A stretch of DNA of 64,000 nucleotides from Denitratisoma sp. GTDB taxonomy: Bacteria; Pseudomonadota; Gammaproteobacteria; Burkholderiales; Rhodocyclaceae. The translations under genes were made by a program, and so were the position numbers. Below are positions 1 to 9,435 of the stretch, in pieces. The stretch's first letter is position 1; each line of letters starts with the position of its first letter. The notes under the pieces were generated by a model. That model had not been told where the DNA came from. It worked only from the letters and a program-made list of their open reading frames with translations, and ran no database searches. Location: NCBI GenBank assembly GCA_032027165.1, contig JAVSMO010000001.1, positions 2,481,919 to 2,545,918 on the forward strand, read 5' to 3'.

Positions 1-210
1 CCCGAGCGCCGCCAGCGAAAAAATGAGGAAAGGCGTCAGGATGGCAGTAAAAGAGTAGTCGGAGAGGATGCCCATCACCGAGAGCAGCGGGACGCCGGCA
101 AAGGCGGCGGCGAGGATGATCGCGATGCCGATCTTGTCCTGCCGGATCGGGAAGATCTGGCTGTCTTCGGCGTAGGTGGCCTTGAACTGGCCGGCTTCTC
201 TGTAGAGCAT
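1..210 (-). CDS. livM: Branched-chain amino acid ABC transporter permease LivM (N-terminal part, cut by window edge)
   Basis: Only the first 70 codons lie in the window; the rest runs off the left edge. The reading frame opens at an ATG (positions 210-208) 18 bp after the livH stop. It reads MLYREAGQFKATYAED, then two hydrophobic stretches that fit the first membrane spans of a LivM-type inner-membrane permease. LivM pairs with LivH to form the channel of a high-affinity importer for branched-chain amino acids or, in aromatic degraders, related carboxylates. The place after livG and livH in one minus-strand run supports the call. The substrate cannot be told from this fragment. Confidence 0.85.
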   Translation of the reverse strand, partial: MLYREAGQFKATYAEDSQIFPIRQDKIGIAIILAAAFAGVPLLSVMGILSDYSFTAILTPFLIFSLAALG

Positions 211-228
211 AGTGTCCGTCTTCTCGCG

Positions 229-1122
229 TCAGATGCGGCGAATGATCTTTTCGCCGAAGAGTCCTTCGGGCCGCACCAGCAGGAACAGCAGCGCCAGCAC
301 ATAAGGGAACCAGCCCTCGATGCCACCGCCGACGAGCGGGCCGATATACACCTCGGCCAGCTTCTCGGAGGCGCCGATGATCAGGCCGCCGACGATGGCG
401 CCGGGCACGCTGGTGAAGCCGCCGAGGATCAGCACCGGCAGCGCCTTCAGGGCAACGAAGGTCAGGGCGAACTGCACGCCGTTGCGCGCGCCCCAGAGCA
501 GGCCGGCCACCAGCGCCACGAAGCCGGCGACCGCCCAGACGATGCCCCAGATGTGCTGCAGCGGGATGCCGATCGACAGCGCGGCCTGGTGGTCGTCGGC
601 CACCGCACGCAAGGCCCGGCCGATCTTGGTCTTCGAGAAGAAGATCGCCAGCAGGGTGACCAGCACCGCGGCGATGCCGGAGGCGATGAGGTCGAACTGG
701 GAGACGGCCATGTTCGCGTTTTCCAGCAGCCATTCCAGCGGCACGTCTTCGATGCCGAGGTCCAGGCTGCGCACATTGGCGCCCCAGATCGCCTGGGCCA
801 GACCCTCGACAAAGAAGGTCAGACCGATGGTGGCCATGAACAGGGTGATCTCGTGCTGGGCCACCAGCGGGCGCAGCACGATCTTCTCCGTCAGCAGGCC
901 GAGCACGACCATCGCCACCATGGTGAGCGGCACCGCCAGCCACAACGACATGCCCGAGTCGACCAGGCCGACGGTGGTCAGCGCGGCAAAGAACACCATG
1001 GCGCCCTGGGCGAAGTTGAACACGCCGGAGGCCTTGTAGATCAGCACGTAGCCGAGCGCCACCAGCGCATACATCACGCCGGAGAGCAGGCCGCCGATGA
1101 GAACTTCGAGGAAGAATTGCAT
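229..1122 (-). CDS. livH: Branched-chain amino acid ABC transporter permease LivH
   Basis: This is a 297-residue, very hydrophobic protein, the usual length for LivH. The N-terminal stretch (FFLEVLIGGLLSGVMYALVA, then ALGYVLIYKASGVFNFAQG) is the family hallmark. Near residue 160-200 the conserved loop GRALRAVADDHQAALSIGI marks contact with the ATPase subunit. It forms half of the inner-membrane channel, with LivM encoded next. It lies 15 bp after livG in the same operon, and an acyl-CoA synthetase leads that operon. This suggests import of a branched-chain or aromatic acid that is then activated to a CoA ester, but the substrate is an inference. Confidence 0.95.
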   Translation of the reverse strand: MQFFLEVLIGGLLSGVMYALVALGYVLIYKASGVFNFAQGAMVFFAALTTVGLVDSGMSLWLAVPLTMVAMVVLGLLTEKIVLRPLVAQHEITLFMATIGLTFFVEGLAQAIWGANVRSLDLGIEDVPLEWLLENANMAVSQFDLIASGIAAVLVTLLAIFFSKTKIGRALRAVADDHQAALSIGIPLQHIWGIVWAVAGFVALVAGLLWGARNGVQFALTFVALKALPVLILGGFTSVPGAIVGGLIIGASEKLAEVYIGPLVGGGIEGWFPYVLALLFLLVRPEGLFGEKIIRRI

Positions 1123-1137
1123 CTTCGTTCGCCTTGC

Positions 1138-1926
1138 TTAGTGAGCGACGCCGAGGTAGGCGTCGATGACGTCCTGGTTGGAACGCACTTCTTCGGGCGT
1201 GCCGTCGGCGATCTTTCTGCCGTAATCGAGCACCACGACGCGGTCGGAAATGTCCATCACCACGCCCATGTCGTGCTCGATGAGCACGATGGTGGTGCCG
1301 AGCTGGTCGTTGACGTCGAGGATGAAGCGGCACATGTCCTGCTTCTCCTCGACGTTCATGCCGGCCATCGGCTCGTCGAGCAGCAGGATCGACGGCTCCG
1401 CGGCCAGCGCCCGCCCCAGCTCGACGCGCTTCTGCAGGCCGTAGGGCAGGCGCCCGACCGGCGTCTTGCGGATGTGCTGGATCTCGAGGAAGTCGATGAT
1501 CTCCTCGACCTTCCTGCGGTGGGCGATCTCCTCGCGCTGCGCCGGGCCCCAGTAGAGGGCGTCGAGCAGGAAGTTGGACTTCATCTTGAGGTTGCGGCCG
1601 GTCATGATGTTGTCGAGCACCGTCATGCCCTTGAACAGCGCGATGTTCTGGAAGGTGCGCGCGATGCCGGCCTTGGCGGCAGCGTAGGTGTTCATGTCGC
1701 GGTGGTGCTTGCCGCGAAAGACGATGTCGCCTTCCTGCGGCCGGTAAACCCCATTGATGACGTTGAGCATCGAGCTCTTGCCGGCGCCGTTGGGGCCGAT
1801 GATGGCGCGAACTTCATGCTCGCGCACATCGAAGGAAATGTCCGTCAGCGCCTTGACCCCGCCGAAACGCAGCGAAATGTTCTTCAGGTCGAGGATCACC
1901 TCGCCGATCTGCCTGCCTTCGCTCAT
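1138..1926 (-). CDS. livG: Branched-chain amino acid ABC transporter ATP-binding protein LivG
   Basis: The 262-residue cytoplasmic ATPase has a Walker A GPNGAGKSS near residue 43, the Q-loop ARTFQNIALF, a signature region that reads YGLQKRVELGRA instead of LSGGQ (normal for LivG), Walker B SILLLDEPMAGM and a switch His in VLIEHDMGV. The long insert (NLKMKSNFLLDALYWGPAQR) after the Q-loop is also typical of LivG. An AGGGAAATC ribosome site precedes the ATG at 1926. It drives transport through LivH/LivM. The second ATPase LivF and the binding protein LivK are not in the window. Confidence 0.95.
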   Translation of the reverse strand: MSEGRQIGEVILDLKNISLRFGGVKALTDISFDVREHEVRAIIGPNGAGKSSMLNVINGVYRPQEGDIVFRGKHHRDMNTYAAAKAGIARTFQNIALFKGMTVLDNIMTGRNLKMKSNFLLDALYWGPAQREEIAHRRKVEEIIDFLEIQHIRKTPVGRLPYGLQKRVELGRALAAEPSILLLDEPMAGMNVEEKQDMCRFILDVNDQLGTTIVLIEHDMGVVMDISDRVVVLDYGRKIADGTPEEVRSNQDVIDAYLGVAH

Positions 1927-1943
1927 GATTTCCCTAAGTGTCC

Positions 1944-3908
1944 TTATGCCGCCTTCTTCGCCGCCTGCGACGGGAAGGTCTTCGCTTCCATGATGCGCAG
2001 GTCGGCGCTGACCTTGCCCTTGCGCCCGTCCTCGAACTTGACCTCGGTTTCGATGAACTGCGTGGCCTTGCCGGAATACAGGGCGTCGATCAGCACGCCG
2101 TACTTCTCCGCGATGAAGCCGCGCCGCACCTTGCGCGTGCGGGTCAGCTCGTCGTCGTCCGGGTCGAGCTCCTTATGCAGGATCAGGAAGCGGTGCACCT
2201 GCGAGTCGGAGAGCATGGCGTCGTGCGCCAGTTCGGCGTTGGCCTGCTCGACGCACTCCCGGATCAGTTCGTACACCTCGGGCTTCTGCGCCAGGTCGGT
2301 ATAGCCCGAATAGGCGATGTTGCGGCGCTCCGCCCAGTTGCCGACCGCGCCCATGTCGATGTTGATGAAGGCGCACACCTCGTCCTTGCGGTCGCCGAAA
2401 GCCACCGCTTCCTTGATGTGGGAGAAGAACTTCAGCTTGTTCTCGATGTAGTTGGGCGCGAACATGGCGCCGCTGGCGAGCTTGCCGACATCCTTGGCGC
2501 GGTCGATGATCTTCAGGTGGCCGTCCTCGTCGAAGAAGCCGGCGTCGCCCGTGTGGAAATAGCCCTGGGCGTCGATCGATTCGGCGGTGGCGTCCGGACG
2601 CTTGTAGTATTCCTTGAGCATCACCGCACCGCGCACCAGCACTTCGCCCGAGTCGTCGATCTTCACCTCGACGCCGGGAGCCGGCGGGCCGACGGTGTCG
2701 AACTTGATCTGGCCGTCCGGCTGCAGGCAGACCGCGGCACAGGTCTCGGTCGCGCCGTAGAGCTGCTTGAGGTTCACGCCGATCGAGCGGTAGAAGCGGA
2801 ACAGGTCGGGTCCGATGGCGGCGCCGGCCGTGTAGGCGACGCGGATGCGGCTCATGCCGAGCACGTTGCGCAGCGGCCCGTACACCAGCAGGTTGCCGAG
2901 CGCATAGAGCAGTCGGTCCGTACCGCTCACCGGCTTGCCGTCGAGGATCTCGGCGCCGCAGCGACGCGCCACGCCCATGAAATAGTGGAACATGTTGCGC
3001 TTGAGGGCGCCGGCATCCTCCATGCGGATCATCACCTGGGTCAGCAGGTTCTCGAACACGCGCGGCGGCGCGAAGTAGTAGCTCGGGCCGATCTCGCGCA
3101 TGTCGGTCATCACCGTGTCGCCGGACTCCGGGCAGTTGATGGTGAAGCCGGCATACGCAGCCTGGGCGAAGGAGAACAGGTGGTCGCCCACCCAGGCCAT
3201 CGGCAGATAGGAAAGGATGTTGTCGTCGGGCCCGAGCTTGTCGAACTCGCAGCCGCTCTGCGCCGCCGCAATGAAGGCGCCATGAGTCTGGCAGACGCCT
3301 TTCGGCTTGCCGGTGGTGCCCGAGGTGTACAGCATCACGGCGACGTCCTCGGACTTGCCCAGCTCGATCTCGCCGTCGAGGAACTCGGGGTGGTTGCTGT
3401 TGTGAATGCGCCCCATCTCCTGCACCTCGTCGAGGCCGTGCAGGAAAGCCTGATTGTAATGGCGCAGGCCGCGCGGGTCATCGTAAAGGATGTGCTGCAG
3501 GTCGGGGCACTGCGACATGTTTTCGAGGAGTTTGTCGACCTGCTCCTGGTCCTCGACGATGGCGAACTTGATGCCGGCATCCTGCAGCACGAAGACCATT
3601 TCGGCCGCCACGGCGTCCTGGTACAGGGGGACGGGCACGCCGCCGAGACATTGCGCGGCATACATTGCCCAGTACAGGCGGGGACGGTTGTCGCCGATGA
3701 TGGCCAGGTTGTCGCCGCGCTTGAAGCCCAGCTCGGCGAGGCCGCAGGCCATGGCGCGCACTTCCTCGGCCACCTGCGACCAGGTCCAGGTCTGCCAGAT
3801 GCCCATGTCCTTCTCGCGCGTCGCCGGATGGTTCGGCCGCACCTGGGCGTGATGTTTCAGAAGGCGAGGAAACGTGCTGAGCGACGACAGTCGAACGTTG
3901 TCCGACAT
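1944..3908 (-). CDS. AMP-dependent acyl-CoA synthetase (long-chain fatty-acid--CoA ligase family)
   Basis: This 654-residue ANL-superfamily enzyme makes acyl-CoA from a carboxylic acid, ATP and CoA through an acyl-AMP. The P-loop MLYTSGTTGKPKGV is near residue 190, YGATETCAA near 390, and the hinge/adenylate motif YFHTGDAGFFDEDGHLKIIDRAKDVGKLASG near 445. The late C-terminal part (LTRTRKVRRGFIAEKY) resembles LACS/FadD15-type ligases, which are longer than standard FadD. It is first in an operon with livG-livH-livM 17 bp downstream. That pairing of ligase and Liv transporter is common in Rhodocyclales that degrade aromatic or branched acids. The substrate is unknown. Confidence 0.9.
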   Translation of the reverse strand: MSDNVRLSSLSTFPRLLKHHAQVRPNHPATREKDMGIWQTWTWSQVAEEVRAMACGLAELGFKRGDNLAIIGDNRPRLYWAMYAAQCLGGVPVPLYQDAVAAEMVFVLQDAGIKFAIVEDQEQVDKLLENMSQCPDLQHILYDDPRGLRHYNQAFLHGLDEVQEMGRIHNSNHPEFLDGEIELGKSEDVAVMLYTSGTTGKPKGVCQTHGAFIAAAQSGCEFDKLGPDDNILSYLPMAWVGDHLFSFAQAAYAGFTINCPESGDTVMTDMREIGPSYYFAPPRVFENLLTQVMIRMEDAGALKRNMFHYFMGVARRCGAEILDGKPVSGTDRLLYALGNLLVYGPLRNVLGMSRIRVAYTAGAAIGPDLFRFYRSIGVNLKQLYGATETCAAVCLQPDGQIKFDTVGPPAPGVEVKIDDSGEVLVRGAVMLKEYYKRPDATAESIDAQGYFHTGDAGFFDEDGHLKIIDRAKDVGKLASGAMFAPNYIENKLKFFSHIKEAVAFGDRKDEVCAFINIDMGAVGNWAERRNIAYSGYTDLAQKPEVYELIRECVEQANAELAHDAMLSDSQVHRFLILHKELDPDDDELTRTRKVRRGFIAEKYGVLIDALYSGKATQFIETEVKFEDGRKGKVSADLRIMEAKTFPSQAAKKAA

Positions 3909-3980
3909 GGACTCCTCCTGTTGCTTGCGCTGGCGCCTTGGACGGCAATCCGCCCGGCGCTGTTCTGTTCAATGCAGCGG

Positions 3981-4015
3981 CCGATGATTCTCCATCGGAC
4001 GCACCGCCGAGTCAA
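3981..4015 (-). promoter_or_regulatory. Candidate sigma70 promoter of the acyl-CoA synthetase/liv operon, with an inverted repeat over the -10
   Basis: On the minus strand TTGACT (4015-4010) is followed after 17 bp by GAGAAT (3992-3987). The start of transcription would be near 3980, about 70 bp before the ATG at 3908. The -10 hexamer sits exactly as the loop of a perfect inverted repeat, CCGATG-N6-CATCGG (3981-3998). That makes it a possible repressor site. The reading is by eye only. The remaining 100 bp to the divergent crp/fnr gene show no stronger signal. Confidence 0.45.
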
Positions 4016-4117
4016 ACCGGGCGGCTGTTCGGGACCAGTACCCGATAAACGAGCTAGGTTACTGAAGCACCCTCTCCCGCGCTGTCATCCGACAGACAAT
4101 CCTGTAAACTGCGTTTC

Positions 4118-4792
4118 ATGCTTACCTTGGGCGAAATGCTGCAGGCCAGCCTCTGGTCGCGTTCCCTCAGTCCCGAACAGTTGCGGCGGATCGAAAGCGA
4201 GATCGTCACCCGCCAGATCCCGGCGGGCGGCTTCGTCTGCCGCAAGGGGGAGCCGGTCGAACACTGGGTCGGGGTGATCGACGGCCTGGTGAAGATGACC
4301 AACCTGTCGGCCGACGGCAAGCCTACCACCTTCACCGGCCTGCCTGCCGGCGGCTGGTTCGGCGAAGGCTCGCTGTTCAAGGATGAACCGCGCCGCTACG
4401 ACGTTGTTGCGCTGCGCAATAGCCACGTCGCCTACATGCCGAAGTCCACTTTCAATCGGCTGCTCGACACCAGCATCGAATTCAACCGTTTCCTGCTGGT
4501 ACAGCTGAACGAACGACTGGGCCAGTTCATCGCCATGGTGGAATACGATCGCCTGCTCGAGCCGGACGCCCGCGTGGCACGCAGCCTGGCGGCCATGTTC
4601 AACCCCCACCTCTACCCTGGCATCGGTCCGCAACTGCAGATCTCGCAGGAGGAAATCGGCTACCTGGCCGGCCTCTCGCGCCAGCGCGCCAACCAGGCGT
4701 TGAAGGCCCTGGAGAAGGCCGGCCTGTTGCGCGTCGAGTATGGCGGCATCACCGTGCTCGACCTCGACGGCCTGCGGAACTTCGGCGCCTGA
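4118..4792 (+). CDS. Crp/Fnr family transcriptional regulator
   Basis: The 224-residue protein has an N-terminal cyclic-nucleotide-type beta-barrel (residues about 15-125, with GGWFGEGSLF and an RRYDVVALRNSHVAYMP strand pair) and a long dimer helix. A C-terminal winged helix-turn-helix follows (ISQEEIGYLAGLSRQRANQALKALEKAGLL, about 178-207). It lacks the N-terminal Cys cluster of FNR, so it is not an Fe-S oxygen sensor; only one early Cys (FVCRKG) is visible. The effector is unknown. It diverges from the acyl-CoA synthetase/liv operon and converges on icmF. Control of either acyl-CoA gene set is plausible but is inference. Confidence 0.88.
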   Translation: MLTLGEMLQASLWSRSLSPEQLRRIESEIVTRQIPAGGFVCRKGEPVEHWVGVIDGLVKMTNLSADGKPTTFTGLPAGGWFGEGSLFKDEPRRYDVVALRNSHVAYMPKSTFNRLLDTSIEFNRFLLVQLNERLGQFIAMVEYDRLLEPDARVARSLAAMFNPHLYPGIGPQLQISQEEIGYLAGLSRQRANQALKALEKAGLLRVEYGGITVLDLDGLRNFGA

Positions 4793-4805
4793 CGGCGCCG
4801 ATGAA

Positions 4806-7800
4806 TCACATGCTCCTGCGGTATTGCCCACCCACCTCGAAGAGGGCCTGGGTGATCTGGCCCAGCGAGCAGCAGCGCACCGCCTCAACCAGCACCGCGA
4901 AGACGTTGCCGTTCTCGATGGCCGTCTGCTTCAGGCGCGCCAGCATCGGGCCCGCTTCGGCAGCATGGCGCTGCTGGAAATCGGCCAGCCGCTTCAGTTG
5001 CGACTGTTTCTCTTCTTCCGTCGAACGCGCCAGCTCGATTTCGTATTGGGCGTCGCCTTTCGGGTTGCGGAAGGTATTCACGCCGATGATCGGGTAGGAG
5101 CCGTCGTGCTTGCGGTGCTCGTAGTAGAGCGACTCCTCCTGAATCTTGCCGCGCTGGTAGCCGGTCTCCATGGCGCCGAGCACGCCGCCGCGCGAGGAAA
5201 TCGCCTCGAATTCCTTCAGCACGGCCTCCTCGACCAGGTCGGTCAGCTCGTCGATGACGAAGGCGCCCTGGTTCGGGTTCTCGTTCTTCGCCAGGCCCCA
5301 TTCCCGATTGATGACGAGCTGGATGGCCATGGCGCGGCGCACCGACTCCTCGGTCGGCGTGGTGATGGCCTCGTCGTAGGCGTTGGTGTGCAGCGAGTTG
5401 CAGTTGTCGTAGATGGCAATTAACGCTTGAAGGGTGGTGCGGATGTCGTTGAAGGCCATCTCCTGGGCGTGCAGCGAGCGGCCCGAGGTCTGCACGTGGT
5501 ATTTGAGCTTTTGCGAGCGCTCGTTGGCGCCGTAGCGGTTCTTCATCGCCACCGCCCAGATGCGGCGGGCGACGCGGCCGATCACCGTGTACTCCGGGTC
5601 CATGCCGTTGCTGAAGAAGAAGGACAGGTTCGGCGCGAAGTCGTCGATGTGCATGCCGCGCGCGAGATACGTTTCCACGTAGGTGAAGCCGTTGGCCAGC
5701 GTGAAGGCCAGCTGCGAGATCGGGTTCGCCCCGGCCTCGGCGATGTGGTAGCCGGAGATCGACACCGAGTAGAAGTTCTTCACGTCGTTATGGACGAAGT
5801 ACTCCTGGATGTCGCCCATCATCTTGAGGGCGAACTCGGTGGAGAAGATGCAGGTGTTCTGGCCCTGGTCCTCCTTGAGGATGTCGGCCTGCACCGTGCC
5901 GCGCACGCTGGAGAGTACCCACTCGCGGATCTTGTCGGCCTCGTCCTCGGTCGGCTCGCGCTTGTTGTCGGCGCGGAACCGGTCGAGCTGCTGGTCGAGC
6001 GCCGTGTTGAAGAACATGGCGAGGATCACCGGCGCCGGGCCGTTGATGGTCATCGACACCGAGGTGGTCGGGCAGACCAGGTCGAAGCCGGAATACAGCA
6101 CCTTCATGTCGTCGAGCGTGGCAATCGACACGCCCGAGTTGCCGACCTTGCCGTAGATGTCCGGCCGCAGGTCCGGGTCGCAGCCGTAGAGCGTCACCGA
6201 GTCGAAGGCGGTCGACAGGCGGTGCGCCGGCATGCCCTCGGAGACCTTCTTGAAGCGGCGGTTGGTGCGGAAGGCGTCGCCCTCGCCGGCGAACATGCGC
6301 GTCGGGTCCTCGTTCTCGCGCTTGAAGGCGAACACGCCCGCCGTATACGGGAAGGAGCCGGGCACGTTCTCCTTCATGAGGAAGCGCAGCGTCTCGCCCT
6401 CGTCCTCGAACTTCGGCAGCACCACCTTGCGCAGCTTGGTGCCGGACAGGCTCTCGTAGACCAGACCGGTGCGCACTTCCCTGTCGCGGATCTTCACCAC
6501 GTACTCGTCGCCGGCGTAGGCGCGCTGCATGTCGGGCCACATCTCGAGCAGCTTCCTGGCGCGCGGATCTAGCTGGCCGTCCTTCCAGGCGATCAGCTCG
6601 TCGAACTGTGCCGCATCCTTGCCGCAGCCCTCGAACAGCGCCTTGGCCGTGCGCAGGCTCTGCCGCTCGCGGGCAATGGTCGCCTGTTCGGCGGTATGTT
6701 TGTGGTAGCCGCGCACCGAATCGGCGATGTCGGCGAGGTAGCGCACGCGCTCGGCCGGCACGATGGCGCGGCCGCGCGAGGACTGCTTCACCGCCACTTT
6801 CGGCAGCTTGCCGGGCGCGGCTTTCAGGCCGAGCGCGACCAGCTTCGCCAGCAGCGCCTGGTAGAGCGCCGTGACGCCGTCGTCGTTGAAGCGCGCCGCC
6901 ATGGTGCCGAACACCGGCATCTCCTCGAGCGGCACGGCGAACAGCTCTCGGTTGCGTTGCACCTGCTTGCGCACGTCGCGGAAGGCATCCTCGGCGCCCT
7001 TGCGGTCGAACTTGTTGATGGCGACGAAGTCGGCGAAATCCAGCATGTCGATCTTCTCGAGCTGGCTGGCGGCGCCGAACTCGGGGGTCATGACGTAGAG
7101 CGAGGCGTCCACATGCGGCACGATGGCGGCGTCGCCCTGGCCGATGCCCGAGGTCTCGACGACGACGAGGTCGAAGCCGGCCAGCTTGCAGGCCGCGACG
7201 ACTTCCGGCAGCGCGGCGGAAATCTCCGAGCCGGTGTCGCGGGTGGCCAGCGAGCGCATGAAGACGTTGGGGTGGCCGATGGCGTTCATGCGGATGCGGT
7301 CGCCGAGCAGCGCGCCGCCGGTGCGCTTGCGCGAGGGGTCGACCGCCACCACGGCGATCTTCAACTTGTCGTCCTGGTCGAGGCGCAGGCGGCGGATCAG
7401 TTCGTCGGTGAGGCTCGACTTGCCCGAGCCGCCGGTGCCGGTGATGCCGAGCGTCGGCACCTTGGCCTTGGCGCCGTCCTGCAGCAACTGACTTTTCAGC
7501 TTGTCGTCCACCGCGCCGTTCTCCAAGGCGGTCATCAGGCGGGCGAGCGCTCGGCGGTCGCCGGATTCGATCGCCTTCAGGTCACGCGGGGCGGCCTGGG
7601 TCAGGTCGAAGTCGCAATGGGCGACCATGTCGTTGATCATGCCCTGCAGGCCCATCTTCTGGCCGTCCTCGACGGAGTAGATGTGCGCTACGCCGTAGTC
7701 GTGCAGCTCGCGGATCTCGGCCGGCACGATGACGCCGCCGCCGCCGCCGAAGACCTTGATGCCCTCGCCGCCGCGCTGCCTCAGCAGATCCACCATGTAC

Positions 7801-8060
7801 TTGAAGTACTCGACGTGGCCGCCCTGGTAGGAGGAGACGGCGATGCCCTGCACGTCCTCCTGCAGCGCGGCGGTGACGATCTCCTCGACCGAACGGTTGT
7901 GGCCGAGGTGGATCACCTCGGTGCCGGTGGACTGCAGGATGCGCCGCATGATGTTGATCGAGGCATCGTGGCCGTCGAAGAGCGAGGCGGCGGTGACGAA
8001 GCGCACCTTGTGCTTCGGCTTGTAGGGACTGATCTTCTGGCTCACGCTCAAATCGGTCAT
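4806..8060 (-). CDS. icmF: Fused isobutyryl-CoA mutase IcmF (B12-dependent acyl-CoA mutase with built-in G-protein chaperone)
   Basis: The 1084-residue single chain carries, in order, a B12-binding domain, a MeaB-like GTPase and a TIM-barrel mutase domain. The B12 domain (about 20-150) shows [11 protein letters not shown] as the His-ligand motif. The GTPase (about 205-420) has P-loop [13 protein letters not shown] and [10 protein letters not shown]. The mutase part (about 540-1084) includes [33 protein letters not shown] and [12 protein letters not shown]. This order defines IcmF and not MCM. It interconverts isobutyryl-CoA and butyryl-CoA or a related pair, using adenosylcobalamin; the exact substrate cannot be fixed by eye. 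ATG at 8060 is preferred; a GTG at 8069 would add three residues. A promoter with a palindromic operator lies just upstream. Confidence 0.95.
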   Translation of the reverse strand: MTDLSVSQKISPYKPKHKVRFVTAASLFDGHDASINIMRRILQSTGTEVIHLGHNRSVEEIVTAALQEDVQGIAVSSYQGGHVEYFKYMVDLLRQRGGEGIKVFGGGGGVIVPAEIRELHDYGVAHIYSVEDGQKMGLQGMINDMVAHCDFDLTQAAPRDLKAIESGDRRALARLMTALENGAVDDKLKSQLLQDGAKAKVPTLGITGTGGSGKSSLTDELIRRLRLDQDDKLKIAVVAVDPSRKRTGGALLGDRIRMNAIGHPNVFMRSLATRDTGSEISAALPEVVAACKLAGFDLVVVETSGIGQGDAAIVPHVDASLYVMTPEFGAASQLEKIDMLDFADFVAINKFDRKGAEDAFRDVRKQVQRNRELFAVPLEEMPVFGTMAARFNDDGVTALYQALLAKLVALGLKAAPGKLPKVAVKQSSRGRAIVPAERVRYLADIADSVRGYHKHTAEQATIARERQSLRTAKALFEGCGKDAAQFDELIAWKDGQLDPRARKLLEMWPDMQRAYAGDEYVVKIRDREVRTGLVYESLSGTKLRKVVLPKFEDEGETLRFLMKENVPGSFPYTAGVFAFKRENEDPTRMFAGEGDAFRTNRRFKKVSEGMPAHRLSTAFDSVTLYGCDPDLRPDIYGKVGNSGVSIATLDDMKVLYSGFDLVCPTTSVSMTINGPAPVILAMFFNTALDQQLDRFRADNKREPTEDEADKIREWVLSSVRGTVQADILKEDQGQNTCIFSTEFALKMMGDIQEYFVHNDVKNFYSVSISGYHIAEAGANPISQLAFTLANGFTYVETYLARGMHIDDFAPNLSFFFSNGMDPEYTVIGRVARRIWAVAMKNRYGANERSQKLKYHVQTSGRSLHAQEMAFNDIRTTLQALIAIYDNCNSLHTNAYDEAITTPTEESVRRAMAIQLVINREWGLAKNENPNQGAFVIDELTDLVEEAVLKEFEAISSRGGVLGAMETGYQRGKIQEESLYYEHRKHDGSYPIIGVNTFRNPKGDAQYEIELARSTEEEKQSQLKRLADFQQRHAAEAGPMLARLKQTAIENGNVFAVLVEAVRCCSLGQITQALFEVGGQYRRSM

Positions 8061-8093
8061 GGCGGGCACTCTGGCAGCGAGTAGGGAAAGGGC

Positions 8094-8122
8094 AATCTAT
8101 CTGACGTTGACGTCAACGTCAA
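8094..8122 (-). promoter_or_regulatory. icmF core promoter with a 20-bp palindromic operator in its spacer
   Basis: On the minus strand TTGACG (8122-8117) and TAGATT (8099-8094) are spaced 17 bp apart, placing the start of transcription near 8087, about 27 bp before the ATG. The perfect palindrome TGACGTTGACGTCAACGTCA covers 8102-8121, so it fills the spacer and touches the -35. A bound dimer would block RNA polymerase. Nested in it is TTGACGT-CA-ACGTCAA, which resembles sites of MerR-type LiuR regulators of branched-chain amino acid breakdown as I recall them. No such regulator gene is in the window. Confidence 0.7.
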
Positions 8123-8213
8123 CCTGGGCCCGCAGCCAAGTGTCTGTCGAGCAAGGGGTTTGTCGCAACGACGACAATCCCCCGAAAAGGCGCGGCAGGG
8201 GCATGGCCACGAT

Positions 8214-9062
8214 TCAAAACCCGAAATCCAGGCAGGCGGCGCGATACCTGGCTTCGATTTCGCCGAACCGTCCGGCCACGGCCGGCCAGGAGACGCCCAG
8301 GTGGGCGCGGGCGAAGTCCGAAAGCGCCGGCACCACGCTGCGCGGCACCGTGCCGATGTCCAGGGCGTAGGACAGCACTTCGGCGACGTGCACGATGTTC
8401 GAATAAGCCTCGTAGTTCGTCACATCCGGCTGGTGGTGGCCATCGATGGCCTCGACGAACGCCTCGGGAAGACGCCAGTATCCGGCCAGGATGCTGCCGA
8501 CCTGTCCATGGTCGAGGCCGAGGACCTCGCGCTCGGCCTCGACGGTGTCGGTGTCGGTGTCGAGCGCCGCCATGCGGGCAAGGATCTCCTCGAATTCGCG
8601 CGGGAAAGCAACCACGATCAGCAGCTGGCCGATGTCGTGCAGCAGGCCGGCGTTGAACGCCAGTTCCTCGTCGAAGGCGGTTTCCCGCGCCAGCGCACCG
8701 GCACATGCCGCGACGGCGAAGCTGTGCCGCCAGAAGGCGGTCGGATCGAACCCCGGCGCCAAAGGCTGAAACTGGCGCACCAGCGCAGTCATGAGGACGA
8801 GTTGGCGCACGCGATTGAAGCCGAGCAGGGTGATTGCATCCATGAGGCTGCCGATGCGCTGCCGTCCTCCCTGCGCGGCGGCATTCGCGGCACCGAGAAT
8901 GCGCGCAACCAGGACCGGATCGGCATTGACGCGGCCGACCAGCCGTTCGACGGTCTCGGTTTCGTCCTCGATGGCGCCGAGAATGTCGCCCACCACGGCC
9001 GGCAGCGCCGGCAGATCGGCGATCCGGGACAGCACGGTTTCGCGGCTCAGGACAGGGCTCAT
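8214..9062 (-). CDS. HDOD domain signalling protein
   Basis: The 282-residue protein is almost wholly one HDOD domain. It starts with the typical LPALPAVVGDILGAIEDETETVERLVGRVNADPVLVARIL segment, and IGSLMDAITLLGFNRVRQLVL follows near residue 73. An HD-like core is present in FNAGLLHDIGQLLIVV (about 150). HDOD proteins are non-catalytic relatives of HD-GYP phosphodiesterases and act in two-component or c-di-GMP signalling. Its start overlaps the stop of the small upstream gene (ATGA), so the two are translationally coupled and probably work together. The 151 bp between it and icmF hold the icmF promoter. Confidence 0.85.
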   Translation of the reverse strand: MSPVLSRETVLSRIADLPALPAVVGDILGAIEDETETVERLVGRVNADPVLVARILGAANAAAQGGRQRIGSLMDAITLLGFNRVRQLVLMTALVRQFQPLAPGFDPTAFWRHSFAVAACAGALARETAFDEELAFNAGLLHDIGQLLIVVAFPREFEEILARMAALDTDTDTVEAEREVLGLDHGQVGSILAGYWRLPEAFVEAIDGHHQPDVTNYEAYSNIVHVAEVLSYALDIGTVPRSVVPALSDFARAHLGVSWPAVAGRFGEIEARYRAACLDFGF

Positions 9063-9382
9063 GCCAAAGCCTTCCGCCGGTAGTCGAGGACGGCCTGCAT
9101 CAGCGACTGCATTTCCGGATTGCCGCGATGACGATGGAAGAGGTGCTGGACGCGCGCTTCCATGCGCGCCAGTTCATCGGCGATCTCGGCTTCGGAGCGC
9201 GGATCGGGCCTGTCCACGACAATGCACTCGACGCCGCGCCGGCACAAGCCGGCCAGGACGGCATCGTCGAGTTCAGTCCCGGCGGTCAGCAATACGGCAC
9301 CGGCGGCATTGCGCACCTCCTCGGCAAGCCGCATGCCCGCTTGCGCTTCCTGGATCGGCACGACCAGCCGACGCGTTTTCAT
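9059..9382 (-). CDS. Small protein resembling the N-terminal domain of HD-GYP proteins
   Basis: This 107-residue protein starts at ATG 9382 behind a strong GGAGGAGGCGCC ribosome site; a longer frame upstream (to 9457) lacks one. The segment VPIQEAQAGMRLAEEVRNAAGAVLLTAGTELDDAVLAGLCRRGVECIVVD matches the small beta-rich domain found at the N-terminus of many HD-GYP phosphodiesterases. A helical, charged tail follows. The stop overlaps the start of the HDOD gene by 4 bp. Standing alone, it may be a separated input or partner domain of that protein. The role is unknown. Confidence 0.75.
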   Translation of the reverse strand: MKTRRLVVPIQEAQAGMRLAEEVRNAAGAVLLTAGTELDDAVLAGLCRRGVECIVVDRPDPRSEAEIADELARMEARVQHLFHRHRGNPEMQSLMQAVLDYRRKALA

Positions 9383-9435
9383 GGCGCCTCCTCCGATGAG
9401 ACCCCGCCAGCATTCGTCCGGCTGGCAAAGGCGGC

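Noticed and set aside
4782..4801. Hairpin TCGGCGCC-TGAC-GGCGCCGA at the crp/icmF junction as a terminator
   Set aside because: The stem spans the crp/fnr stop codon but no T run follows on either strand. It may slow polymerase but does not look like an intrinsic terminator.
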